Positions 1 to 11,400 of a stretch of 64,000 nt of DNA are shown in pieces (the stretch's first letter is position 1; every line of letters begins with the position of its first letter). The stretch is from contig CM041084.1 in NCBI GenBank assembly GCA_023079485.1, positions 62,963,709 through 63,027,708 on the forward strand. Direction: 5' to 3'. The stretch comes from Archilochus colubris. Taxonomy: Eukaryota > Chordata > Aves > Apodiformes > Trochilidae. Made by a program: the position numbers and the translations under genes. A model generated the notes under the pieces. The model saw only the letters and a program-made list of their open reading frames with translations, made no database searches and was not told the origin of the DNA.

Positions 1-3000
1 TCCCTCCAGCTTACCCACAAACTGTCCAGCCCCCACAAAACTCAACGATTGCATATGTCAGCTCAACTAATTAATTCAAGTATACAAATAGCTACCAAAT
101 CATTGAAGGGTATGTACCTACACAGTGTTTTCCCACACATATTTTACTTGTGTATTTTATGCTTAGACAGCCCAATATACTAATCAGTGTGAAAAGGGTG
201 AGAAGGCCAAATTAATTAAGATGATTTATATCTGGTTCAAGATCTTTCTACTTGTCTCAAGAGTGTAAAGGGGCTTTCATGTGTATGAAGATCAAGACTT
301 GGGATGTGTATGTTTTGTAGTACTAGTGGGAAAGCACTATTCTGCAGGAGAATATTTCAGTGGTTACAGACCCCATAGGGGCAACATATCTGTATTTATA
401 GGTATAGCCCCAAAGGCCATAAGGTTCCTCATTCATTAGAGATCTCATTCTAGGAGACAGTGACTATGCATTTAACCCCTTAAGCTCTGAGTAACTCTCC
501 CACGAACACTATTTGACTGTGTCTTAAACACAGGAACAGCTTGAGGATGACTTGAAACAATGGTCTTTCTGTCCTGCCCTTCTGCTTCTTTAGTTTTTAT
601 TCACAGTTCACATATTGTTGCTAAATTCACAGAATTGAGGTTTATGGCAAGAAAACTGTTATGAAACTGAATTAACCAGTAATAACATCACAATTACAGT
701 GAGGAAAAAAACCCACTGCTTAAAACTCAGTGTATTTATATCTACGCATAAGTGATTACAAGTGACTTCCCTGACACCAGATATGCCATGCACACTGCTG
801 CAGCTTCAAACATGAACTCATCTCTGCTTTTAACCCTTCTGTTAACACAAGCAAACTGTTACACCAACAAAACCAAAACCCAGAAATCAACCCCCTTGTG
901 GTTTCCTTGAGTCAACTACAGCATCTTGCGCCACACAGAGGAAACCTCCATGTCTGTGTACCTCTGAACTGCCTTCTTGGCTTCTGCAGCTAATTCAAAC
1001 ATTTTCCCCAACCCAATCAATCAAGATGACACGAATCAGGCATGCCAATAGCTCACATGGGGACAGTGCCATGAGCATTTTGTCTCCAGGCCTACACAAG
1101 CCACTTGAAGTTAGGTTAATTCAGTGGGGCCTTTGATACACGTGTGGAGAAACCTCTGTCTGAATTCCTGTCTCCGTGACGCAGTACATGAAGTGCTTCA
1201 TCACACGCACTGTGTACACTTGATACCCAAGCTGGCTGGAACATAGCTGCCAGCACTACCCTTACCTCCACATTCCCATGGTCAGCAGCCTCTTGCAGCT
1301 GAAGCCATGTGCTCTTTCTCACCAACATGTGACACATCACCCAAAATATCAGCCTGTAAGGGCAATGATCAACATCAGCAAGACAGGGGGTGTGTCTGCT
1401 GGGGTTTTTTTTTTTTGGCAGTGAAAGCCAGAGTGTCAGCTTTGGTGCTTTCCTTCTAGGAGGAGGAGAATCCCCTGACTTACTATCCAACACCCTAAAT
1501 CCACTTTAAGTAATGTACTACAAAATAATACTTAACCAGCAGGTCTAAGTAGTTGCCGCCTTCTTCCCCAGAAAATGTTCCATTTGTCAATAGAGAGATT
1601 TTCTGCTAGGAAATTAAGAGACTTACAGCTCCATTTCCTTCAAGTCACTGGAAATAATAAAGGGGTCCACTTAAAAAGGACTTTTCTTATTTAGGCACAA
1701 ATTAAGGTAACACACATTTTCTGAGGTGGTACAGAAAGATGAGATGTGTCCTTTAACTACAATCAATGAAAACTAAACATACCCTTGCAGTTTGGCATGG
1801 AAAGGCCTCAACCACTGGGGAAAAATTCTTCAGTCAATGTCACTCAGTTCAGTGATCTGTGAATTAAGCTGAGAAGGTGTCCATGTTTTGAACTTTCTTG
1901 TAAAAAGAATAAAAAATTAGAACAGACAGACAGCTATTAAAAGCTCCACAGATAACCCTCTGGCATTATTACCCACATAAAACAGAGATACTGAAGAAAC
2001 TTCATAGACAATAGTAATGGAGCCCAGATGCCCTAATGAAGTTAAGATCCGAAGACTATGTCTGTAAAGTGGCACAGATGATTGTCCATTTATTTCATAA
2101 GAGAAGGCCACATCTGATAACCCACTTCATGAACCATTAACACGGTAGAATTAATTTATTGCAGCTTCTTCTCAGTATACCCATGGAATATGAATTAATA
2201 AATATCATCAACCACAGCAATACCAGCTTGCTAAATGGTGATACATGTTGTTCCAGCTAAAAACACTGTCCTCTCCTGATCAGTTCTTAAAACAATCCCC
2301 ATAACAGCACAAAGCAGGCTGAGGCAGCTGAGCCAACACAAGTTGCAGTTTGTGGCACTGTATGCTTTTAGCACAGCATTTTGAACTTGGAACTGGAGGG
2401 AAACAATTATGAAGTGTGTTTCACCAAGCAGCTCACAAGAAAAAGTTTGCAGTCCCTGGCTTTTATAGATGTTTAAAACTGAAATGCTTCACTCCCACTA
2501 TTGTTCCAGGTTCTGAATAGACACCCTCCACTTCACACACGCTGGCATGCACGCATGCACGTTCACATGCACTCAAGTGTCACACTGCGTACTTCACTTC
2601 TAATAGTAAACCCAGCAGGAAGGAATTTTATTTTTACACTTTCACACCACCCACTCCTAATTAATGTCAATCAGTGTCTTCCGCATAGTACACACTGCAA
2701 ATATACATGGCATTATCTGTGCTGGGGTGTGGTGGTGGCAAAAATTTCCACTGCTGCAAAAAACTGAGTGGGAACCATACAGGATTCACACAGGGATGCA
2801 TGATTCTCCTGAGGGGTCATTAAAATCCTCTGATTTTGGGGGGATGTTCCTCTTGGTTGGTTTGTGCTTCCTTCTCCCCACATATAAGAAAAGAAGTAAA
2901 ATTCTCCAGCTCAGAATGGCCACTGCAGACTTCCCGAGGTGAAAGAGGGAGCGGGGACTTGTCAGTATCTCAAGAGCTGCCAGGAACAGTGGCAGTAGTG

Positions 3001-4309
3001 GGAGGGGTTAGCAAGGGAATTTTACTGGTGACTTCAGCAGAGCCTGCATTTCAGTCCACGATGTTTAGACAACAAGGGACCAGAGCCAGACAATTAAAAA
3101 TACTGTCAGCTACTGGGTATGTGCCCATACTTGCACTCCCCAGCTGTTCCGATAACCACCGCGGCAGAAGTGAGGATGGGAAAATCTCATCCCCCAAAAC
3201 CAAAGCAGACAAACTTGGTTTTCCAGCACATACACCACTCACTTCTTTTTAAAGACTACTTTTCTCCCGGATGCAAAAGTAAATCCATCTCAGCTGATTT
3301 CCCTGCCTTAACTTTTGTACAAGAGGAAGACAGAAAGCTAAAAAAAGAAAATTAGACACTTCATGAAATCCGTGATTAAGACACAGAAACTAACAAAACA
3401 GATGGGCTGAAACATTCAGGGTGCTTCAGTGCATCAGCCCATGTTTTTCAAAGATCTACAGTAACCTATTGTCTTCCCCATTTAGAGTTTTTTAATCCCT
3501 TTTTAAAATTGCACTAATTTAACATCATTTCTAAAGTCGGAGTACCATTGCTGGGTAGTCCAAAATAAACCCAAGTATTTACTCAACCAGCACATGGCCC
3601 TAGAACCTAGCTATGGGTTTTTTCTCCCCCTCCCTTTTGCCTTCTTTTGCATGCAGGTAACAGCCAGTGCTGTAAGCTCAGAGAAGGTGAGCTTGCTGGG
3701 ATGGCAGAGCAGGGTGTTCATGGATGGGAGGGAAAACAAGAGGCTGCTCGGGCAGGACCTGGCTGTACCTCACTGCTCTGCTGCACGCTTTGCTCCCTCG
3801 TGTGCATCCATGGGAGGAGCTCCCATCACCAGCATTATCCAGCTTCAGACTGCACAGGGAGAGAAACACTGGGCCTGCTATGCAGCTAACGCCCTTTTAC
3901 AAATGTTCATCTCTGGGGGGGTAAAAAAGTAGTCAGTATTTCATGCCCTGAAATGAAGGGCCACTTGCTCCTAGCGAGAGTGGTCTGCCCCTCCACAAGC
4001 TCCTTGCCCACAACAAGGACTCAGACTGGTCCATTTCCACCCCCCACTCCCCACCCCCCCCATACCCCTCCCTTCCTCCATCAGAAATTAAGTCCTCCTT
4101 TTTCAGGGTACACAAAGCAGCCACTCACCCAGAGGAAAAAGGAGTGCAGGGAGAAGAAGGAAAGAAAAATTAAAAGAGGAGAAAAAAAGAAAATCTGTGA
4201 CTGAGCTTGGCAAGAGCCAGCGATCAGCAGCAAGTGCCTAATGCTGAGTCACTGCTTTCCCTTCCACCTGGCTAGTGGCTGCCCAGATCCATTCAGCAGA
4301 AAGCTCTTT
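1..4309. other. Gene-free stretch, left end
   Basis: I see no gene here. Open frames are short, overlap on both strands and have no recognisable domain. The sequence is mostly unique-looking and AT-rich. Visible local structure includes a CA/TG-rich patch with repeated ATGCAC words near 2,540-2,580, a C-rich tract at 4,040-4,072 (listed separately) and a purine-rich tract near 4,130-4,195. The longest frames here (125 aa on the - strand near 1.1-1.5 kb and 138 aa on the + strand near 2.8-3.25 kb) have low-information, repeat-like compositions and look like chance frames. Confidence 0.7.
4040..4072 (-). repeat. C-rich tract, G-quadruplex motif on - strand
   Basis: On the + strand, C-runs of about 6, 4, 8, 4 and 3 bases are separated by loops of one to three bases (A, ACT, ATA, T). 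Read on the - strand this satisfies the usual four-tract G3+ quadruplex pattern with very short loops, the type expected to fold most stably. It sits in otherwise unique DNA next to a purine-rich segment. Function is unknown and the motif is a prediction from sequence only. Confidence 0.75.
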
Positions 4310-4405
4310 TCATCAAAACTGGCATAAATCTGGAGTAATTCTAGCCATTTCAATGGAGCTGTTCAGGATTTACAGCAGCATGACACGACAAGCAGAATCT
4401 CGGCT
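4310..4405 (+). repeat. Ancient amniote interspersed repeat with palindromic core
   Basis: The segment has the layout of a very old repeat common in turtles, crocodilians and birds: an AAATCTGGAGTAA-like block, a CATTTCAATGGAG block (degenerate form of CCATTGACTTCAATGG), a GGATTTACA block and a closing GCAGAATCT block. The first and third blocks are imperfect reverse complements, which gives the core its near-palindromic form. I associate this pattern with 3' ends of CR1/L3-type LINEs or their SINE partners from memory, but cannot name the family. Divergence is high, so the insertion is old. Confidence 0.6.
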
Positions 4406-5235
4406 GTTAAAAGCTACAATCCCAGGTTTTCCTGCAGGAGAACATGCTGCTCTGCTCTTGTGGGCCATGAAGCTAACCCAGTGACAGCACTGATATCATA
4501 GCTGGTTCTATTTTTCCTGATGCTGTCACCTCCAGCAGATGGTCTGTAAGCAGGACCCTTGGAGAAATCAGCCTCTTTCACACAATTGAGGAGAACTTTG
4601 ACAATCTATCAGCAGAACCACCTTTAATAGGGTGGATTAAATATTTTTTTCAGGTTTTTTTTTTCAGATTTCCTTTAATACTCTAATTTGGTTTTGCAAA
4701 GATTTACAAAATTATTATTTATTAACATCTCGCTGGACTGTGTGAAACAGAATTCAGAACATAGCAGAAATATCTTTTGTGCAGATGAAGTGTGAATAAG
4801 CAAGGCGTAAGATCAAGATGTAAAGAATACCAATCAGCTTTAGCAGACAATTATCTATTTATGTTTTCAGCTTAGGAAAAATCATTGCTAGAGGATTTAT
4901 GCATGTTTTGGAAGGGTTCTGTAAGCAAGGAAAGACCCTGAAAAATAAACATATACTATTCCCCCAGTATGCAACACAATGGTAGCCAGAATAACAAATG
5001 GAAAATGAACACAAAAAACCACCTTTGAAACTGGACTCTTTCAAAAGAAGGGAGTTCCCACTTTACTATAAATACAACACCTGTGGAAAAAAAAAAAATT
5101 AAAAAAAATTCACACTTATCCTGAGGGTTTTTCTAAACAACTGCAATGAGTCTTCTCTGTCCTTCTAAGTACAACATTCAAGAATAGGATGTATTTGGCC
5201 AGGAACAGCAGCTTTCATGCAGTCCTTTCATAATG
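4406..5235. other. Gene-free stretch
   Basis: No gene or clear mobile element is seen. The stretch is AT-rich, with poly-T and poly-A runs near 4,655 and 5,083-5,108. Short open frames on the - strand near 4.86-5.04 kb show no domain. Confidence 0.65.
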
Positions 5236-5348
5236 GGGAACACAGTGTGCTCTACAAATATTAATTCAGCCTGAACAACCAATGAGGTATGCAAATATTA
5301 CTCACAGCTTCAACTGGAGGAGACTGAGCACAGAGGAGCTGCAAAGAG
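5236..5348 (+). repeat. MIR/L2-type repeat tail
   Basis: The order of blocks matches the 3' tail shared by MIR SINEs and L2 LINEs: a TGCTCTACAAATATTAATT block, an AACAACCAATGAGGTA block, a TATTA block, and then GGAGGAGACTGAGCACAGAGG near the end, the equivalent of the familiar GAAACTGAGGCACAGAGAGG. Each block is diverged but in the right order and spacing. Such copies are old in birds and are occasionally co-opted as regulatory DNA. The assignment is from pattern recognition and was not aligned. Confidence 0.6.
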
Positions 5349-8323
5349 GACTTTCAGCAGTGTTTTAGACAGCCACTCACAAACAGGGAAAGTTGGGATC
5401 TTGCACATCTACAAGTGTTTTCCATAGTCCTGCCCTGACCAGCTTCCTAGATACACTGCAAGCCACAGCCTGAAGCTGAAGCTTTTTCTCTTCAAGAGAC
5501 CCCAGTAAGCAAACATTTTCTGTATCCTGACTGGTTACACTGCCAAAATCAGCAAGATGGTGTGCAGGCATGGGTGCACACCATGGCCTCTCCCAGGCTC
5601 TGGCTGTCCCAACTAAGAGGCCCAGGTGGGACATAGGCCATCCCTTCACCACCCTCATGCTGAAGCTCCCTCCCCACGAAAACTCTGCAATGAGAGCCAA
5701 GCACACTGGTTCTGCTCAGATGCTTCTGCCTGGAGACACCAGAGGTGGGACCTTGACTCACGTTCTGTGAAGTAGGAAGCTCACTGTTTTTGACACGGTC
5801 CAAGAAAAGCCACCATAGCCTTTCAGGGCAAGAGGAACAGCAAACAGACCCCTGTTGGGTACCACTACTTCCACAACTGTCCAAAAAGCACTGAAAGGGT
5901 AAAAGCAGAGCAAAGCAGCAGGAGCTTCAGCAGCTGCCAATGTCTTCTTTGTGAGGAAAGATGATGCTGAAGAAGCCCTGGGGCTCATCTGATGAGAACA
6001 GGGCCACAGCATAACAAAGTGCAATTGGCCTCACTGTGTATATTGCCTTTTTACGTTTTACCTCTACTCCAAAAGAAGGAAAGAAACATTTGTGAAGTCT
6101 AAGAAGCAGACAAGAAAAGAACTGAAACAATGCATATCTAAGTGACCTGAAATGAACAATCTCCTGCACCAATTTTTTCTGCCACTCCATGGAAGAGCAG
6201 CATAGGAACGTGAATGACAGATAAATGGGTATATTTAGGATAGGGTATATAGCACTGCAGCTGCTTCCACCTGATTTTAACACCTTTAGACCAGCAACCC
6301 AAAGAATGAAATTTGACCACGATGCTTAAGACTATTCAGCTTCTCCCTCAAAAGCCTTGGTTTAAGCTTTTTACAACACTTGCAAATATTTTAATTGAAA
6401 TCTTCCATAATAACATCCACCTCAGACTGATGTTTTCTGGGAAAGTTTCAGCAAAAGAAATTCAGTCATTTTGAAGCAAAAGAGTAAGCAAATAAAATTT
6501 GTAGCTCTGACTTCTGCTGCTGTTGTTACTGATCTATTAAGATATAAAAATGGCTTAGAGCTGAGGAGCAAGACTGAAAATTTGGCAAATGGGTTATGCT
6601 GATCCTGTGAAAAATCACCGACATTTGGCAAATTTTAATCTCCAGGGCCAGGGGGTGGGAGCAATATTAGCAACCAAGGTTTGCAGACCTCCATACAGGC
6701 CACAGTATCTATGAAATGTCTGTCCTCAGGGAGCTTACTACAGAACAAAAGACTGAGCTTTAAGCAGCTTTAGGACTTCTAAAATCAACAAACTACTGTT
6801 AGTGAAGAAAGATAAAACTATTTAAATCTACTGTTCTTTACTTGAATATGTACAGAAAGAAGGAAGAGATATAGAAAAGTGAAGACACACTTGGAGATTC
6901 TTGTTTGGGGTTATTTTTGTGTGTGGTGTTTTAGGTTTTTTTTTAAGAAAGTAAATCCATTCCAACCGCAAAGTACAAGCACTTAAAATACCCGCCCCCC
7001 CCACAGAACTTACTAGGGTAAATATTTTCTGGTTACCCAGCATGCCTGTATAGAAGATTCATGGTCTGCTGTCTTCTAAATTATTCCTCACTTTCAGGAC
7101 ATCCAGTTGCTTTCCCTGCACTCCAAGGTACCTCCACTCAAACATCCCCAAACACCATTTCTTCGTTGTCAGAAAGCTTTGTTAACAAATTTCCCTTTTT
7201 GGATTTAGTTTCCTTTTGTGAACTGGGCTTTTCTTTTTTTTGTTTGTAAACAAAGAAACAACCAAAAACCCAGAGTGTAGAAAGACTCTGCCAGAACACA
7301 ATTAATAAATAATGAGCATCGAGTGTTTTTGATCACTTCCTTCTGTCTGAGCCTCACAAACTGACAGTAAAACAGTGTATGACCCTTTACAGAACAATTT
7401 TACTATCACATTACATCCTCGTTGGAAATTAAGCAACACAAATTTGACATTTGGAATGAGAATGGTTCATCCAATTTGATGTAATGTTACCCAGTGGAAA
7501 GTCCAAAGAGAAATGCACTGTGAGCCAGCACAGCAGGATTTGCAAAGCATCTATCTAGTCACAGCGAACCCTTGTAGAACCCCCACCAACTTTTCCCCTG
7601 ATTTGGCACTACAGAAATGTGACCAGCACTTTTATATTCACAGAGCCATACAGTTTTACTGGGCGTTTTGTGTCATGTGGATGAAGACACAACTTCAAGT
7701 TGACTTCAAGTTCTTCAGGATGTGTGAATCCGGAGGGATGAGTATAGAAATGCAGGAAAGGAAATGAATAAAGGCATCCTATCTTGGTGCTACAACTGGC
7801 AACATAGGGATGGAAAAAGTTACTTTAGTACTGAGAATTGGAAAATGGGAAAAATGTAAATAACAGGAGCTGACAGAAGAAGGGAAGAAGGTAAGACCTG
7901 CTGAAAATGTGTATTTGGTCACCTGGAAAAAACCAGGCTGACTAGAGAATACCTTTTCCCACAGAGAAAGTATAGAGAACAGAAGAATCCAACATACAGA
8001 CACAGCTACAGAAGCAGTTTCCAGCATTTTCTTCAAAAATAGTGTCTAGCAGGACAGATTCCCATTCTGTTTCTATTGGAATGGCTTTACTTGATGGTAA
8101 TATATCAGTGTATTCAAGCCATACCTCTGCCCTCTCCATTTATAAAATAACAGAGACAAAACCAGTATTAATAATACATTTTTATGTCCTGGTGTTCCTG
8201 AGCACACTATCTGCTTACATTTGGAAACTGCAATGAGTGAGGTACCCACTATACATGTAAATTGCCAAGATGCATGAAGTTAGTGAGAAGTCAGGATTTC
8301 CATGACTTCAGCCCTAATTTAAC
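5349..8323. other. Gene-free stretch
   Basis: No gene is recognisable. Overlapping short frames occur on both strands between 5.4 and 6.3 kb (up to 118 aa), but none shows a domain or a consistent coding signal. A C-rich run lies at about 6,991-7,000. The rest looks unique and AT-rich. Confidence 0.65.
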
Positions 8324-8488
8324 TTAACACCAACACCAAGTGATCTCTATCCAAAGCATAAACACATTTCTTATAAACAGCTGAAATGCCAGTACTTTAA
8401 AGGCAAAACTGATCGTGTGTTGTAATCTCTCTAATGAATAAAATTCAATCACATCTGAAAAAAAAAAAAAAAAGTTTGTTAACACCAT
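8324..8488 (+). mobile_element. Possible short poly-A retro-insertion
   Basis: An AATAAA hexamer at 8,437-8,442 is followed after 15 bases by a run of 17 A at 8,458-8,474, which is the spacing of a polyadenylated transcript end. The 9-base word TTAACACCA occurs at 8,324-8,332 and again at 8,480-8,488, so the segment could be bracketed by a target-site duplication. Five bases separate the A-run from the second copy, which weakens the case. I do not recognise the roughly 140-bp body. Poly-A retrocopies are rare in birds because CR1 does not use poly-A tails. A chance A-rich microsatellite is the alternative. Confidence 0.3.
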
Positions 8489-11400
8489 TGAAAAGAAGCA
8501 AACAATGCAACGGCTGACAATACTATTTTCTACTACTTTCTCACATCAGAAACCTGATGATAAATGTAAGGGAAATGAACCTTTGAATAATTTGTGCATG
8601 ACCTATAAGTTTTAGTGGGCTACAAGGAACAGAAACTCAAACGTTCACTCTTACAGCAGTAATTTAATTTTAAATAGATATATACTTTCAAATGCATACC
8701 CTCTTTTTTAAAAAACTCTTTAAGCTGCTTTAGGTGCAAGAGAAGGAAGGGATTTCACATCTTGGATGAATCAAGAGCAGAAGCTTTCTCAAAAAAAGCA
8801 AGTGGACAATAGAATTAAAAAGAGGACAACTTTAGTCTCCTGCCTCTTTACGTTACTGCTGCCTTTCAGGCATTCTAATAACAGAACATGGTTTTCTCTT
8901 AGTAACTGCAGCCATAGTTGTAGCTAATGCTCACACTGTCTCCATCTTATTAGTGTTACAATTGTTCAAAGCATAACACTCAATCAAATTGCCATAATTT
9001 CTAATAAACGCCTAGTATTTTATGTAACAGAAAAAAAACCCCACCTTCAGAACCTTACTTCTTTCCTCTATTACCTTATTCTGCTTCTTTGGCACCAAGA
9101 GCACTGAAAAGCAATACTGGTTTCCTTCCCTTCAACGTCTGGCCACCTTTTCTTGAACCCTAACACTGATTCAGTGGATGTTCTGCCCACTGTTACAGAT
9201 AACAAGCCTTTTCCAAATATGAGTCTCTTAGAGGTAATGCAGGTAGCTTTATTTTTAATCATTCACCAACTTCTATACCATTTACTACCTAATAAAAATT
9301 GACTTTTATCATTGTCCTATATGTTATTTGCATGTGGTTACTGCATATTATACAAAATACTGATCAAAATAAATGGCCTGTGTTGTATTTACTTATAGAG
9401 TACAGGGCAAGGGCATGTTTTGCCTCTCATGTATTTTCATTATGATGAGTAAGGCATAGGCATGAAAAATCTATCCCTGTGCATGAAAATAGCATGTTGG
9501 GCAGGGTGGCAGCAACTAGGAACTCAACTCTACTGACTCTTATCTCCCTATATCGAGAAGAAGAAAAAAATTCCTGCAGAGTCAAAATGCTACACAAATT
9601 ACATAATTTAATGAAACTGGTTACTCCTAGATTTCAGTCAGTTTTCACTGGAAAGCAACTTTTTAACGGAATTATGAAGGTAGAACACCATTCTTACTAA
9701 TTGTTTTTCAGCTACAAATATTTTTACTTCTTGCATTTGCTTTTTTTTTTTTTTTTTTCCTCAAACGAAGAATGGCCCAATAGAACCTCAATGAGAAAAA
9801 ACAGCCTGAAGTACAACAGCTTTGCTCTGTTGGGTCAGATGAATAGATTGGAAATGTCCATTAAATCTAAACACTCGTTCCAGTCTTCCTTCTTGATCAT
9901 TTACTGTTTTGCATATTTTGTCCTTTATCAACATGGATAGGCCCACCATATCACACTTACTTGCTCTTTACGTAACAGATTCCTGCTATACTATCAACCC
10001 ATATTAAATAGCTGTGTGCATTCTTGTTTCCCCATCACAAACTGTCAGAACAAGGGAACAGATTTCAGTGTGCAGCTCTGCGGCATTTTGGCAAATTTAA
10101 GACAAACAGGAAAAGGGAAAGAAGGGGTGGAAAAAAAAGAGGAGAACAAGGGGGAAAGAGTAGCACCTTCTCTTTGATGTGGGAAGGTATGCCAAGAGGA
10201 CAACCACAGTGCTTCACAGTTAAGATCCAGAGATCTAAAAGGTCTGCAACAAGGAGGGTGCTGTGCACTGCTCTGAAGTGTTGAGCACCCGCTGTTTGCA
10301 CTGCTGCTGCAGAAAGCAGATCCCTGCCTCATTCAAGATCAAGCTTTCTGGCTCCCAGACCATTACATTTCCTGCAGCACCCAGTACAAGAAGAGTCCAC
10401 AGGTGCTTCCAAGCCCCTTCGTCACCACCATCACAAGCAGACGCTCACCTATGCGGGACAAGAGGAGGTGGCCACAAAAACACTGTGAAAACCATCAGTC
10501 AGCTCTTCCACCCTGACACACACCTCAAATACAGCAACAACAGAGAAGCCATTGTTTTAGTAATACAATGCTAAGTAAGTCAGAGAAAAACTGTAAACTT
10601 ACCACCAAATGGAACTAAACCCAAGCAATCTTCCCCCTCCAAACACTCTGAAGGAGCACTAAGAACTTTCAGTAACTCAACTGAACCAAGTCCTCTACAA
10701 AGTTACTTCTCAATACTTGCATAATATTCCTGGAAGTTTTTTGAGCATCATGGTAATGCCTCAATCCATGTGTTCACCTGTGCATTCAGCAAGCCTGTTT
10801 CTTCTCTCATTGAAATCAGCTGCCTTAATTTGAACAGTATGAGATCTGGGCCTTTCCTATTGCTCTGTTCCTTACCAGAGCTCTATAAATGTCACACCTT
10901 TATTTTATTAGTGAAAGACATATTTTATAAATTAACAATAAAAGCACTCTTGTATGTGGGCTTTTTTGGCCCCTGTTGTGACTCTGAATTCTTGAAGGTC
11001 AGATAAAACGGTCTGTAGAAAGGGAGAGAAGAAAATGCTCTGCAATACCCTTTTAAAGAGCCTCTGCAGCAACAACACAATAAATAGCTGATTTCTTACA
11101 TGGCTTTGAAGGCACTCACAAATGCTAACACCACAGTTAAATGAACCTGGTCATGAAAGGAGCAGCAGCTCATCTAGTACTGTATCTACATTAGTAAACT
11201 CTTTTTGTAATTCAAGTCCAAGACTTCGTATTGTTCTATTTCCTCCTATTCCTCTGCTCTAGATTCCCTTTGTGACACTTTTATCAATGGAAAATCGAGG
11301 GAGGGGTTTCCAGCTGCGAGCCCAACAAAAAAAACAGGAGGTTCAGTCTAGTTTTCTCACTTGCGCTGCAAGAGCCATTTTAGCACCAGTAATAAAAGGA

